Shown: positions 22,270 to 35,010 of the stretch, piece by piece
Numbering within the stretch: position 1 is the stretch's first letter
Layout: each line of letters opens with the position of its first letter
Origin: Peromyscus leucopus
Taxonomy: Eukaryota > Chordata > Mammalia > Rodentia > Cricetidae
Direction of reading: 5' to 3'
Assembly: GCF_004664715.2 (NCBI RefSeq)
Contig: NC_051069.1
Span: 71,136,647 to 71,200,646, forward strand
Length of the DNA stretch: 64,000 nucleotides
Translations under genes and position numbers: made by a program
Notes under the pieces: model-generated
What the model saw: the letters and a program-made list of their open reading frames with translations, nothing else
Databases searched by the model: none
Told to the model about the DNA's origin: nothing

Positions 22270-24964
22270 CACACTAGTGACTTCTTCACTCCTCTGAGGA
22301 TGCTTCAGGGTAATATACCCCAACATTTATGGGATGGAACTGTTAAACTGTGAATGCGCTGTACACAGTGTGGTAGGCGAATGCACATCTGAAAAAGCCA
22401 CTGCCATTAGGATCTAGGGAACTCCTTTACTTCGTGAAGTGGATGACTAAAGACAGATGTGCAAGGATGCACAGGTGATGTGTTTTCTCTCTCTTCTCTG
22501 TAGATGCTGGTTCCTAGGTAGACTGAGCTGAAAACTGAAAAGTGTTTTTTGTTTTGTTTTGTTTTTGTTTTTTAAGAAAATATGCTACAAATTATGGATA
22601 CTTATAAATAAAGCACCAGTAAAAAGCATATCAGATTAACTATGGATTAAGCTGAGTTTTTGTTCACAGGAAAAACATCATATATATAATGCTTGTTTAG
22701 CTAAAACATTCTAATTTCTAGTTATTCTCTTTACAAATGATCATTTCTGTCTCAGCAAACTGTTGTTGGGAACTCCAAATCCTTTCCATCTTTACTTGTT
22801 CTATTTTTAATAAAGTTACTGAAGAACAGCCCTGCACCAAGAGTTACATAAAGATCAGTGACAGGAGTGTCCTATTTATTTCCCTTCCTTTAGTGTCTAA
22901 AAGGAAACATCATTTTCTGAAGACAGGACTTAGATTCTGGCATTATTCAGACAATGAAACAGTGGACACAGGATTTCCATGCTGTGTAGAGGTGATTTTC
23001 ATTGACTGTAGAGCAATAACAGTTTACGTATGTATATTCTATAAGACACAGTTGAATATAAAAGAAAAGGCCAAGCAGCCAGTATTGCACAATAGTGGTG
23101 CAGCACCATACTGACTGTTACATCATTCTAGAGTTAGAGCTACAGAAGACCACACCTCTATTGCCAACTCAAGAGAATGAATAAATGAATTCCGCCAACA
23201 GGAAAACATCAACATACAAATATAAGGGGAATGAAAAAGGAAACATTCTAGTTTTGCTTCACTTCTGATTGTCTCTGTATGCAGAGACTTCTTCGAATTT
23301 TGCCCCATTCAAAAGACAGATAAGACCTTTCTGCCTGTGGATAATTCTTTTACAAGTACAGGAGGTATTTCATCGCAAGATATTAGATGTGACTATATTT
23401 TCACTATATTTTTCTCTTCAAAATGGGGCAAAGAAACCATCACGGTAAATTTGATCAATTATGGCAGAATGATGCCGGAATGTATTAATAGTCTGAAAGA
23501 CTATGATGGAGCCAAGCTGCTCCTCAGAAGGAATATGGAAAATCCATTAGAATGTCAAAAAGCATACATCAAAGAGTCCATATTTGTAAGTGGAGTGCAT
23601 TGCTGAACAGGCAGTCACATAAGAACTAGGCCCCATCCCTCCTGCAGGAAGACACAACATAATGTGACTTCCATTTTTAGAAATAAAATTACTGGCATTC
23701 TAACAATTGTGAAAATTATCAAGCTAGTAGAGAAAATACAAAAGCATGGAGGATGTTGTAATGTAGAGGATACTGAAAAATCCAAATAGTTAAATGTTTC
23801 TAAGGAAAGAAGTAATGTAGTTATAATTATGGAGATTTTTCTTTTAAAGTTTTCCTTTATAATGAAGTAAACTTTTAAAAATATTTCCAGGCAAATGTGA
23901 CTTTGATCCATGTCTTTGGAGCATAGCATTTCTGACAAACATTGGATTATAACTATGTCAGCATGACATTTTATTTACAATTAAAATTATTTACTTCCCA
24001 GGGTGTACAGAAAATGGAGGGCATCATGACAAAATGATCTTGAAGCATAAGCATGACCATTTATAAGTGACCTTTCTGCATTCATTATATATTATTGGGT
24101 ATTTTCAAGCCAAAATTAGATCATGCTGAGAGGCCATGGGAGAAAAAAACTTGTTCCTTTTTTTTTTTTTTTTTTCCTTTCCTTATCTTAGTTTACTTCT
24201 AAATTTTAACAACCAAAACCTGGAAAATACTCATAGCAAAATAAGAGTATCTTATAATACAGTAATCATTTTACTAAATAAAATCTAAAATTCAAGCAAA
24301 CTTCAATATTCAAAAAAAATCAATATTATCCAATACTTCAAATAAGAATTTTGGCACATGTTATACAATCGAGAATGATGTTGACTTTGAGGTAGTATAG
24401 AAGGAACAGGAATAGATTAGCAAACATAAAACAAGTAATTAGATGTAAATTGTGTCTATGATGCTTAGGCTTTGTCTCTCATTCATGAATAGTTGAGGAA
24501 GGATTAGAGGATTTCAGTGGGAGAGGAAAAGAATATGATGAATGAGCCAACCATGAGTTTGTATGACATGATCCAAGGGTTAACATACAAATGCAATAGT
24601 AGAACTACGGTGAAAAAATAACAGCTTGTTTCTGTTAGGACCCTGGTCAATTCTCTTACATGCAAATTGCATATTCAACTAAACCTATTTGTCCTAACTT
24701 CCAGTGACCTTGATCTGACAACTAACACAGAAATAAGCATATCGGACACTTGAGCTACAGTTTGAGGCCTCAAGATGGACTATGAGATAGCCATACTTTG
24801 CTGATTCTACATTTCCATGAATACTTATCAAAGGATTTGTTTGGACTTTGGGGCAGATATAAATGCAACCCATGAAAAAAATCTCATGTGGGAGTTTACT
24901 GGGAATAAACTTGTTTGAAGCTAACATAGAATGCATGGGCAATTTACTATGAAGTAGTTTAATT
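22270..24964. other. unassigned AT-rich DNA
   Basis: No repeat family is recognised apart from a (TTTTG)-like run at 22546-22572 and a T-run at 24158-24175. Two plus-strand frames (22737-23114, 125 codons; 23337-23606, 89 codons) were read. Their peptides lack domain-like features or splice context, so they are not called as genes. Confidence 0.4.
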
Positions 24965-25365
24965 CTGGTCACATTTCTATTGCTGTGATTAGACACTCTT
25001 ACCAAAGCAACTCACAGCATGAAGTTTATTTTGCTTCCAATTATAGTTCACTGAGTGGAGGTTGAGGCAGGAACTTAAGCATCTAGTCGTAACCCCAGTT
25101 AAGAGCAGAAAGAAAATGAATGCACCCATGCTGCCTGCTTACTGCTGCTGCTGCTCTCATCAGCTTTCCCCCTGTCCTATATAGTTCGAATCCAACCCAA
25201 GAAATGCACCACCCACAGTGGACTGAGCCTTCCAGCACCAATTAACAGTCAAGACCACACCCCCCAATCATGTCCCTGGGTCAACTTGGCCTAAACAGTT
25301 CCTCAGTTGAGACTCTTAGGATTCTAGGTTAAGGCAAGTTGATATTTGAAACTAACTATGACAAG
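24965..25365 (+). mobile_element. URR1-like rodent DNA-transposon-type repeat (hAT-like, non-autonomous)
   Basis: Reads as a common rodent repeat: 'tctattgctgtgattagaca', 'gaggcaggaactta', a CTG-rich 'ctgcttactgctgctg' part, 'caccacccacagtggactga', 'cctcagttgagactct' and 'gttgatatttgaaac', in that order. I associate this wording with URR1-type elements. The family name is from memory, but the match to a high-copy rodent repeat is clear. Confidence 0.6.
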
Positions 25366-26078
25366 TTTGATAAAGCAAATTCTATTTTCTTAAAGCTTCC
25401 ATTTTAATTAGATAACATCTCACTGAGAATAAATATTAACAGGCAATGAGATAATGTTTGGAAAGCCAGCAAATGTTTTAATGTTTTCTATATAAACTTC
25501 AAATTTCTCGTGAAACACTCACATATATCCCTTGAGTACCAACAATAAAAGTGTTCTGTTCTTGTTCAAATAAATGTGAAAATATTGATACATAAAAATA
25601 TAGATAGAAATTCTCAGGCACTTTTGGGCCTTTAATTGTTTTTAACAAATTTTACTTAATATCTTTAGAAGAGTATTTTCCATTTCTTCTGTTAACTTGA
25701 TCACTTTATCCAGACAGCACATGGCTTTACTGTAGTGACTTCAGATGATAAGAAACACCATTTTAAAAAAAGAAAGAGTAACACTATCTTAAAGGAAACA
25801 CTGATGTGATCAGCAGTTACCTACAACTGGAATTTGTAGCATGTTCTGAGAAACACATTGCTTTTGTGCTTGTTTGCTTTGGGCTTTATTTTGTTTGCAA
25901 CAACCTAAGGTGAAATGTCATTTGATCATTTTGTTTATACAATTGATCACAATCTCTTATCTATCTGAGGCACTGGTAATCTAGGTAAATATTATATCAA
26001 GATTCTTTTCATTTCTTGGCACTGCAAGACATAGGAAGATATTGGTAATGTGTTAAACCTAATTAGACCCCCTCCCCA

Positions 26079-26080
<2 letters not shown>
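25366..26080. other. unassigned AT-rich DNA
   Basis: No gene or repeat recognised. Confidence 0.4.
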
Positions 26081-26116
<36 letters not shown>

Positions 26117-26330
26117 ATGCACACATGCTCTCATTATGTGTATTAAAAGGATCTGTGCATCTCATGATGCTCCTGTGAGGTTAGAGGATAACATTTAGGA
26201 GTCTTTTCTCTCCCTTCACCATTTTATGGGCACCAAGAATGGAAATGTCATTTCCAGGGTTAGAGCCCAGTCAGTCAGCAGGCTTAAAAACCAGGAGCTT
26301 TCACTAGCTTGCCTAACCCTCTAGTCTCAC
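26081..26330 (-). mobile_element. B4-type SINE with (TG)n
   Basis: The plus strand shows the antisense B4 order: a TG run (26081-26114), 'tccatgcacacatg', 'gtgaggttagaggataac', 'gagtcttttctctcccttca', 'cagggttagagcccagtc' and a degenerate 'cctaaccctctagtctcac' head. It is old and diverged. Confidence 0.65.
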
Positions 26331-27851
26331 CCTTTTTCTTGTAGTGAATAATTTTTTTAGTATTAAATTGTTGTTAAAATACAAAGAAATGAATTTAGTC
26401 ACAGCATCTTCATTGCAGCTGATCCCCCTCCTTTCTCTACTTAGTTCCCCTTTCAGTTTTCCAAGGCTGCCTCTGTTCTCACCTCCCTTAAGATCCTAGG
26501 TGACATGTCTAGAATGTCCAACAATCGCTGTCTCACACTTGAGAGTCTGTGACTTTGGTGGTTACTCGGTTTACAAGGCTAGATGTCTCAGCTTTCCCAA
26601 AATAGTGCTATAAGCTTTGAGGGTTCCTGGAGAACTGTTGATCCTATTTCAACATGAGAAGCCCAAGGAAACTGGTTTCAACACCTGCTGAGGAATACGG
26701 CAGCAATGGGATAGATGAATTTGACATAGAGAAAGAAGACAAACAAGCCAAAAAAATGAAAAATCAGTTTCTTTCTTACATGGTCTTTGGTCTGCCATCA
26801 GAAGGTACCACCTATGTTAAAGTTGGATCTCCCTACTTTAAGTAATATGATTAAAAAGGTGCCTCACTGGAGTGCCCAGTCACTCGAGTTTTAATTGATA
26901 ACAGATCAAGGTCAAGTAGACACCTGTTATTAGTCATCATAGATAGACTAATACTATTTTCTTTGAAATGTGCTTAGTTATCATGAGAATGGATCTCATC
27001 CTTTTCTAATTCATATAAACCCATAAACTATTTCTAAAGATCATTTCTTTCCCTCACTTGTCATTTTTATTCTTCTACCATATACCATGGGACTATGCAG
27101 CACACACAATCATACTAGATATGGGAATTATGCTCCTGGACTCTCCATTCCTCATCAGTAATCCCCATTCTTTATCAATGGTACAGTGTCCAGCGATCTA
27201 TAAGAAAAACAAAAAAAGAACTCAGTCTATTGGACTTAGGGAGCTCATTTCAAATGCAATATTTAAAAGTCTTCAAATGACTAATTTCAAAAGAAAGCAA
27301 TTTTACCATCATGCTTTTCAATAATACCAACACTCTGGATTTCCAATGCTTTTTTAAATAGTTGCATTCTAATCTTTTGAAACCTCTCAGGAAATTGATA
27401 TAGGGATTAGAGTCATCAGAATAGTCCATGAATATAATTTCCATAGTTTGCTGAAATTGTATTTTTTTGCCTCCTTTATTTATAGGTCTCAGTAAACTAA
27501 CTGAGCAAGCAATTAAATCATCTGTCTGATTCTAGCTATAGAACTATGAGCATAAGAATGACAGGAATTGACTAAAGGAATATTTGCTTCTCTTAGGAAT
27601 ATCGAATTAAGGCAGTCTCAACTGAAACAAACCTGGAAAGACATACTGTTCTGCTGATGCAACGCTCTGTGAGCCTCAGTGTTTGGTCTTTTCTTCATTG
27701 TCCCCATTTTGGTTGTATGGTTGTATTCTTTTCCATTTAACATGCTGTTACTGAGCTATGACAAAGATTCATGTTCAATCTAAGTTGAATGCAGCAGTTC
27801 AGAACATCAGACAGACTGTCTTATTCTTGGGTATCCCAAACCTGCTATTTC
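26331..27851. other. unassigned DNA
   Basis: No gene or repeat recognised. Small open frames at 26654-26845 and 27058-27324 have no supporting context. Confidence 0.4.
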
Positions 27852-27867
27852 CACAAAAAGTACTTTT

Positions 27868-28006
27868 TTTTTTTTTTGGTTTTTCATAGCTTTGCGCCTT
27901 TCCTGGAACTCACTTGGTAGCCCAGGCTGGCCTCGAACTCACAGAGATCCACCTGCCTCTGCCTCCCAAGTGCTGGGATTAAAAGCGTGCGCCACCACCG
28001 CCCGGC
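27868..28006 (-). mobile_element. B1 SINE, full length, with TSD
   Basis: On the minus strand this is a complete B1 from 'gccgggcggtggtggcgcac' to the 'gaaagg...aaagctatg' right end and an A-rich tail. A 16-bp target-site duplication CACAAA(A/G)AGTACTTTT flanks it at 27852-27867 and 28008-28023, with one mismatch. Its closeness to the B1 consensus and clean duplication suggest recent activity. Confidence 0.95.
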
Positions 28007-28023
28007 TCACAAAGAGTACTTTT

Positions 28024-28613
28024 GACACTGACATAATAAGATCCTGATTCTCTTACACTGCTGTAAGCCAAGAATTTAAAACATCACACACTTTTGTAAA
28101 TACCATTTTTTTTTTTGATAAGGAAGCTCTTGAGTAAAGCCACATCAACTGGGATTAGTCTTTCCTGTAGTCCTAAATTCTCCAAATTTGTTTTTTAGAA
28201 GTATAACTTTAGATTTATATAAATTAGGAAAAGTTCAGGGGGTAAATGATTCTAAAGTTAAACTACCAGGGGTGTCACACCACACTACAGGTGCCACCCT
28301 GGAAGATACGGTCTTAGTTACTTTAGTGTTACTAGAGACTTTATGAACTGAAAGTTTGTGGTTTCATAATTATGTTAGCTGTGAACTCCAGACAGAATGG
28401 CAGTGGCTTCCTGACAAGGATGCTATAGCTGTGCCATGACATGGTGGAGAAGCAGAGGAGGAACCAGCCACATGCAGAAGTAGAACATGTGAGAGGGTGA
28501 GTTAAGATAGCCAAGCTCACTTTATAACAATTCATTCTCTGGGAATCTACTCCATTCTCAGAGAGGCTACATTACCTGGATCTTGAAGATGGTGCCTGTG
28601 ATCTGACCTTACA
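28024..28613. other. unassigned DNA
   Basis: No gene or repeat recognised. Confidence 0.4.
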
Positions 28614-28619
28614 GTAGGG

Positions 28620-29139
28620 TGTAGCAGGAATCTTCAAAGTTCTTATTAATAAAATCAAACCTGAGGCCAGTTATTGGGGTCAATGCTGTTAGATCAGAGA
28701 GACAGAACAAGCCATAGCTAACCTCACCTGGCCAGATCCTCAGCTGGTCTTTTTTCCTCAGACTGGAAGCTTCTGTGTCCTCATCCAGAATGAATCTCAG
28801 CTGAACTGTGCTGCTCGAAAGCCTGAAACTTAACCAGCCACATGCTTAACCAGCCAAATGCTGCTAGTTTCTGGTCCTCACGCCTTATATATCTTTCTGC
28901 TTTCTACCACCACTCTCTGGGATTAAAGGCTGGCTTTCTGGGATTAAAGGCGTGTGTCACCATGCTTGGCTGTTTCCAATGTGGCCTTGAACTCACAGAG
29001 ATCCAGAGGGATTTCTGTCTCTGGAATGCTAGGATTAAAGGCGTGTGCTATCACTGCCTAACTAGTGGCTTTTCTGTTCTCTGACCCCAGATAAGTTTAT
29101 TAAGGTACACGATATTTTGGGGAACACAATACCACCACA
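28620..29139. mobile_element. solo LTR (class II ERV-like) with B1-derived modules
   Basis: A 520-bp element with TG...CA ends (TGTAGCAGGAATC / ATACCACCACA) and an exact 6-bp target-site duplication GTAGGG at 28614-28619 and 29140-29145. Six-base duplications are typical of ERVK insertions. AATAAA-containing blocks lie near both ends (TTATTAATAAAATC and, on the other strand, TTAATAAACTTATC), so transcription direction is not certain. The middle holds two B1-like 'ggattaaaggcgtgtg' modules. No gag, pol or env is attached. The same family recurs at 31273, 57581 and, as variants, at 16752 and 45005. Confidence 0.8.
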
Positions 29140-29145
29140 GTAGGG

Positions 29146-30890
29146 TCATCTTTTAAAGAGATCCATCAAGTCTCAATATCATCACACTTTAAACACAAAT
29201 ATAAAGCAACACAGGGTGGTTCCACTTTATGAATCTTTAAGGGATAAGCTATATCGAAACCATAGATGATACTATGACTATGCTTTTAGTAACTAATTGC
29301 CATAAAGGCTAGATGCTTGATGTTTCATTCGGTACGTCCTCCACAAGATGTCTATAGAGAAAACAATACCTCCATCATTACAGAAGTTTCTGCTCCACAT
29401 TAGAGATTACTTCTTTGTAGTTTTATTATTAGTTCTTAGAGAATTTTTTACAATGTGTTTTAGTCTTATTCACCCTTCCTTCAGCTCCTCTCAGATCTAG
29501 ATACTCTTCCTTAAAAAAACCAACTTTGCCAATTTTTTTTTAATTTTAAACCCATGGAGTCTAATTTTAGCTGACCATATACTTCTGGATGTGTGGCCAT
29601 CAATTGGAACATGGTCAATCTAGTAGGAAACCCACCTCTAGCAAAATCTGACTCTTTTCCTCTACCAGCAGCTATCGGTTGCTAATAGCTCTTCAGTTAG
29701 GGAAGGAACTTCATTTCTATCTCCCCTATTCATGCTGAGATTTTGACTGGCATGAGTGTATGCAGGTCCTGTTCATGTTGTCTCAACTGTTTTGATTTCA
29801 CCTTCTCTGTTACATACCCAAAGCACTATTTCCTTATAGTCCTCCACCAACTCTGCTTCTTACAGTCTTTCCACAGTCTTCTGCCATGATCCCTATCCTT
29901 GGAAGGAGAAATTGTGATATGGACATAACATCAGGGCTAAGACTTCCACACTCTCCTTCTCTGTGTACCTTGACTAGCGTGGTTGTCTGTGGTGTTAGTT
30001 GTCATTATCACCTAAAGCAAATCAACTTTATAATAAAATAGTCTATAGCTTGATCCATGTAAATTTTCTAACCTTTACATATTGAAAGAATTTTGGTAAA
30101 TAATAAATATTAAAACCTATGCTCCAAATAAGACTGCTTTGAGCATTATTTATAGTATTTAATATGTCAGATAACATCTCAACAAAAATAAATTACAGAA
30201 TCATAATAAAGTAAACCAAGTCATGAGCTAAAAAGTAGAGAGGAGGAACTTTCATATAGGTTATGTCAGGTTCAAATGTATTTGAAGTGTATTCACTGGT
30301 GTGATATAGGAGAACATGATGAAAACACATTCAAAGAGTAATTTATGACTAACTTTTCCTGGACATTTGGTTTCTATACAGTAAATCATTGGCCAGTTTT
30401 TTTTTTTTTTTTTTTTTTTTTAAATGAGCACCATGTCTGGGGCAGATAGTAACTGTGTCAGGCCCCAAATATGATGTTTTAAAGCGAAGTCAAATGTTCT
30501 ACTCATACTTTCCTACCTCTCATAACAGCTTCCTCATAGGTTGCCTGGGACCTGTCAGAATGTGTACTCTTATACTGTGCAGAAGGATTGAGAAAACTGC
30601 TATAAAAATGCAAATTTGGAGATATTAATAGACTTTTTTTCTCTCAAAGCTGCCTAGGTATCAGTCAGAGAAATAACAAGCATTTGTGGTAAATAAGGAG
30701 AAGGGTTTAAAATGTCATTTGCAGTATGGGTTTCTGACAAGTTTTTAAAATAGCAGCTTAAGTATAATTAAAATATGATCTGCAATGAACTTTTTCCTAA
30801 TAAGGGGAGAATTTTAGAAGGCACATAACATTTGGGGACAAACATATGAATCAGAAATGATTTAAATTTTTATTTTGGAAATAAAAACTC
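29146..30890. other. unassigned AT-rich DNA
   Basis: No gene or clear repeat. A long T-run lies at 30398-30421. Confidence 0.4.
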
Positions 30891-31870
30891 ACTGTCTTTT
30901 CAGAGAGAAACATATTTGATGAGGGGTGAAAACTATATTTATCTGTAGGTATGAGGGAAAGTATTTAGACTGTAGTTAGGAATTAGGTTGGTCTAGTAAA
31001 GTGGCATTACTAAGTTCTCTAAGATACATGAGATCACTAGGCCCACTATGTTTCCAGTACAAGGCAAGATTTCCCTCCTCTTGAGCAGACTTTAAGTCCA
31101 ATTATAGAGCTGTTGGTTACCTCCAAGATATAAGTGCCACTATTGCACTTTTAGGGATGTCATGCTACACTGGTCATGTTGTAATTTGTAGGCACTATAA
31201 CTGGGTAGGACTATTGATTGTTTCTCCTCTTTATCTTTTTGCATGCACAGTCGAGTATTGTGAAAGCTAGTCTGTAGCAGGAATCTTAAAAGTTCTTATT
31301 AATAAAATCAAACCTGAGCCAGGTATTGGGGTGAACACTGGAAGATCAGAGAGACAGAACAAGCCACAGCTGACCTCACCTGGCCAACTTCTCAGCTGGT
31401 CTTCTTTCCTCAGACTGGAAGCTTCTGTGTCCTCATCCCAATGGCTCTCAGTTGAACTGCTGCTCGAAAGCCTGAAGCTTAACCAGCTAAAAGCTTCTAG
31501 TTTCTGGTCCTCACGCCTTATATACCTTTCTGCTTTCTACCACCACTCCCTGGGATTAAAGGCTCGCTTTCTGGTATTATAGGCATGAGTCACCATGCTT
31601 GGCTGTATCCTTGAACAGATGGATTTCTGCCTCTGGAATGCTAGGATTAAAGGCATGTACTTACTACCAATGCCTATCCTAAGTATCTAGTGGCTTTTCT
31701 GTTCTCTGACCCCAGATAAGTTTATTAGGGTACACAATATTTTGGGGAACACAATACCACCACACTAGTCCTCAGGGAGGATGCTTGAAGGTCACAGTTA
31801 GCTCTAATCGGACTCCTGTGCATGGCCCCTCTCCTAGATAAAGAGATATAGGAAACTATCAATGTAGAAA
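30891..31870 (-). mobile_element. L1 3'UTR fragment split by an LTR
   Basis: The plus strand reads as antisense rodent L1 3'UTR ('tgatgaggggtgaaaactat', 'tggttacctccaagatataa', 'aactgggtaggactattgat', 'gtgaaagctagtc'). It is interrupted at 31273-31764 by a solo LTR and resumes with 'ctcagggaggatgcttgaag'. The two halves join in register once the LTR and one duplication copy are removed. Confidence 0.8.
31273..31764. mobile_element. solo LTR (class II ERV-like) nested in an L1
   Basis: A 492-bp copy of the family at 28620, with the same TG...CA termini and an exact 6-bp target-site duplication CTAGTC at 31267-31272 and 31765-31770. It is somewhat shorter in the B1-like middle than the 28620 copy. 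Its position inside an L1 3'UTR gives a relative age: L1 first, LTR later. Confidence 0.85.
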
Positions 31871-32467
31871 AGTGGCAGTGAGAGGTTGGCTATGGGAAAG
31901 GAATGATGTCATTTGATCACATACTTAATGAGAATAGATCACAAGAAAATGTGATGAAAGTCATTTTCAGAAAAGGGGAACATTTGCAGAGTCACCAAAC
32001 AGGATATGTTTGAGAGGTTTTAAAATACATTTAATAGGTCACATCCACTCTGATGTGTGGACTTTTCTATGTTGGGACATTACTTTGGGGAAGAGTTTAG
32101 GTGGAATTTAAGTGGAAGAATTTCAGTACTGGGAGGCCATCCTAGGGTTTGGACATAGGAGTTACCTGACCACATTTGCACTTCTCTTGTCTGTTATATT
32201 AAAAATAAGCCATAGGGTTCAGGAATAAAAGCTGGAAGTTGAATTAGCAGGCTGTTTCATTGAGTGATGTTGACACTTATTTTCCATATGAGCATTTATG
32301 GTTTCATTGTTAGTTGTAAACTACTGAATGAAAGTCCTTAAAAAATAATTTGTTTCTTACTGTGACACTCTTACCACAATAAATGGATACATATTCAATG
32401 AGTATGTAATGGAAGAAAAAGGGAGGAAGAAGGTGATGGAGGGAATGAGGAGGTGGGAAGGGAACGC
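31871..32467. other. unassigned DNA
   Basis: No gene or clear repeat is recognised. A purine-rich stretch (32411-32462) might be the end of an L1-like element, but this is not supported further. Confidence 0.35.
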
Positions 32468-32845
32468 TAATCACTTTGTATCTCCATGACAAATGCCTGA
32501 TAGCAACAGGCTAAAAGAAGACAGGGTTTATTTTGGTTCATGATCTTGGGCTGGGTGATCAGCTGGATCCCTTGACTTCAGGTTTATGTGGCAGCAGAAC
32601 ATCATGAGCAGTAAAAGGACATAGCAGGCAAGAGATGCTCACCTCATGATGACCATGAATCAAAGAGAGACAGGTAAGGTTCAAGGGTAAGATTTAGCAT
32701 TTAAAGATAACCCAGTGACCTATACCCATTTATCATGGACCCCATCAATGAATAGATCTCTTTAAAATGTTTAAAAATGTTTATTTATTTGTTTGTTTAT
32801 TAGTAGTAGTATTCTCTCTCTCTCTGTGTGTGTGTGTGTATGTGT

Positions 32846-32901
<56 letters not shown>

Positions 32902-33143
32902 TATTTACTGAGTCAGTTCTCTTCTTCCACCTTTTCACTGGGTTCAGCTACCAAACTGAGGTCACCAGGTTTGTATAGCAAGTTTGTTTCACTGCTTATC
33001 CACTTCATCATCCCAGGATAGACATTTTAATGAGGTTATTGTCCTCCTGGAGCCAGTCACTTCTTAACAGCCCCACAAACTTGGAACAAAGTCTTCAAAC
33101 AAGAGTCCTTTGGGACACACTTCATATTCAAACCATGACAAAA
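32468..33143 (+). mobile_element. URR1-like DNA-transposon-type repeat, split by a B4 SINE
   Basis: The left part (32468-32760) has 'tgatagcaacaggctaaaag', 'gggtttattttggttcatga' and 'aagagagacaggtaagg'. The right part (33020-33143) has 'ggagccagtcacttctt', 'acttcatattcaaaccatga'. These are typical ends of the same kind of repeat as at 24965 and 40498. A SINE with a microsatellite sits between them. Confidence 0.5.
32765..33015 (-). mobile_element. B4-type SINE with expanded (CT)(GT)(GA) tract
   Basis: Antisense B4 wording: a TTTATTTATTTG-rich tail, the microsatellite 32813-32897, 'gagtcagttctcttcttcca', 'actgaggtcaccaggtttgt', 'actgcttatccacttcatc'. The GA part (32849-32897) is nearly perfect and about 49 bp long. 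Confidence 0.7.
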
Positions 33144-34639
33144 GGATGAATGAATCAATGAATTAAATAATATTTAAATTTTAAATCTATTGCAAAAGAA
33201 ACTCAGATGAAGGAACATATCTCTTCCTAAATAATGAGTTATGAAAGGGAAAGACAAGGATGCAGAGTGATTGCAGTGAGCTGTGCAGATGTATTGTTTC
33301 CCTACTTAAAAACTGAAAGTTTTGGCATCACCTAAACGTCAATACAAACTGAACAGGCAGCCACAAGGAAGATGCTGTCTGCAGACTTACCAACAGGTGC
33401 TGACAGTTAGAGGAAACAGGAAGGAAATTTTTCTTTGTGGAAAATGGATGTTGCCTTTAAACAAGAAGGAAGTAATTATCTCAGCCTTCTGACTTCGTGA
33501 GTGGTGGTGAGCTCTCAAAGAAGTCAGGATCACTGAGCAGATGTTTATCATCAAGGCAGAGTCAAACAGAATTAGCCTCTCATGAGAAATCAGTTTTATT
33601 TGCAAAGAAAGATTTCTTGCTCACAGATGTACTTGAAGTTGGCACACGAATGAGAACATGTTGAATTTGAATCAATTGCTCCAATCCTTATGTTTTCTGT
33701 TAACTGTTAGTCAAATACCCTTCTGCTAAGTTTGGCAAAATAACAGTAAACAATAAACTTTAATACTAAATAAGATGACTAATCATCCAAGAATCAATCA
33801 CAAGACTGGAGCTTATTAAACAACCTTAATTTAACCTCTACCATAAGATATTTAACATTTGTATACCAAATTTCATCACAAATGGTTTAGATGTGAAAAA
33901 TCACTGAAAATGGGCAAAATTGAGGATGTCTGAATCACTTGACCATATTGTACAATTAAAAAGAAAAGAATTATGTAATTCATCAAATGCAAAAATTAAC
34001 AAACTAACAAAATAAACAATACAGTCAGAAGCTCCTGGGGCATGATTCCATATGGCCATAAAGTGTTTCAGAAATTTGTGCTTGAAGGATTAATGACCTA
34101 AAAGCCTCGGTATACTGAGAAACTCTACTCTAGACAGAAAAGTTGACTTGAGTGATAACACCTCTAGAGTTTCTGATAAGTTTTCTCACGCCCCCTCTTC
34201 CTCCCCATACCACTTCAAGACCTCAGGGTAACTGACCTGCAGATGGAATCTTCCATCCCCAAAGTTCCTCTTCCCACCCTCTACAGTCCCAAGTCCTATG
34301 AGCTGCTTGCTTCTGGAGATGTGTCTTCTCCCCTTGATTTTAATGTCATCTTCATCAGTCCTTATCTGATTTACTAAACATGACCACCATCAAGGACAGA
34401 TGTCTTCACCTGAGATAAACACGTAAGAAACTTCTGCTCTCAATGTCCTTCAATCTGTGCCACAGCCATGATCTGAACATGATGTCTTTTAATTCTAGAG
34501 TAGCTATTGGCAAAAAGGTAGTCTGGTTTTGGTCATTCAGAACAAAGTCATTGGTGATCTTGTTGATTTCTATTTATTTTGGAGTCTTCATATTATTAAT
34601 AGATCCTGACAGCTCCATTCTTGAAATACTCAAACTCTT
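33144..34639. other. unassigned DNA
   Basis: No gene or repeat recognised. A pyrimidine-rich stretch around 34185-34340 may belong to the old L2 to its right. Confidence 0.35.
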
Positions 34640-35010
34640 CCTCCTTTTCCTTAATCCAAGCTGTCATTTTCCCCATGGCCTAGATTGCTACAAAGGCTTC
34701 CTAACCATCCCCTGCTGGACAACAGTCTCTGAGCAGGCACTCAGAGATTCCTGCTCCCCTCAAATTCCCATCAGTGTTTCACATAAGTAAAAGATAAAGA
34801 GAAGTGGATGCAGGACTGATATGATCCATGCCCGCTCAACCTGTTACATTTCTGTCCTGTTATCCATGAACCTCCCTTGGATTCATTCTACACACTGTTT
34901 TTCTATCTTTGGAGTACTTTGGACACACTCATGCCTCAAGGCCTTTGCACTAGATGTTTGGTCTTTCTAACATGATTGTCCCATGGATTTTCAGAGTCCA
35001 TTTCTTCCAG
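34640..35010. mobile_element. L2 LINE fragment (ancient)
   Basis: Contains the L2 hallmark 'actcatgcctcaaggcctttgcact' (about 34928-34952), then a diverged 'gtttggtctttctaac' part, preceded by a 'tcattctacacactgttttt' part. These appear in the order seen in L2 3' regions of placental mammals. It is highly diverged, so the boundaries are rough. Confidence 0.6.

Noticed and set aside
22737..23606. 125- and 89-codon plus-strand frames as possible exons
   Set aside because: No clear splice sites in register, and the peptides look like random AT-rich translation.
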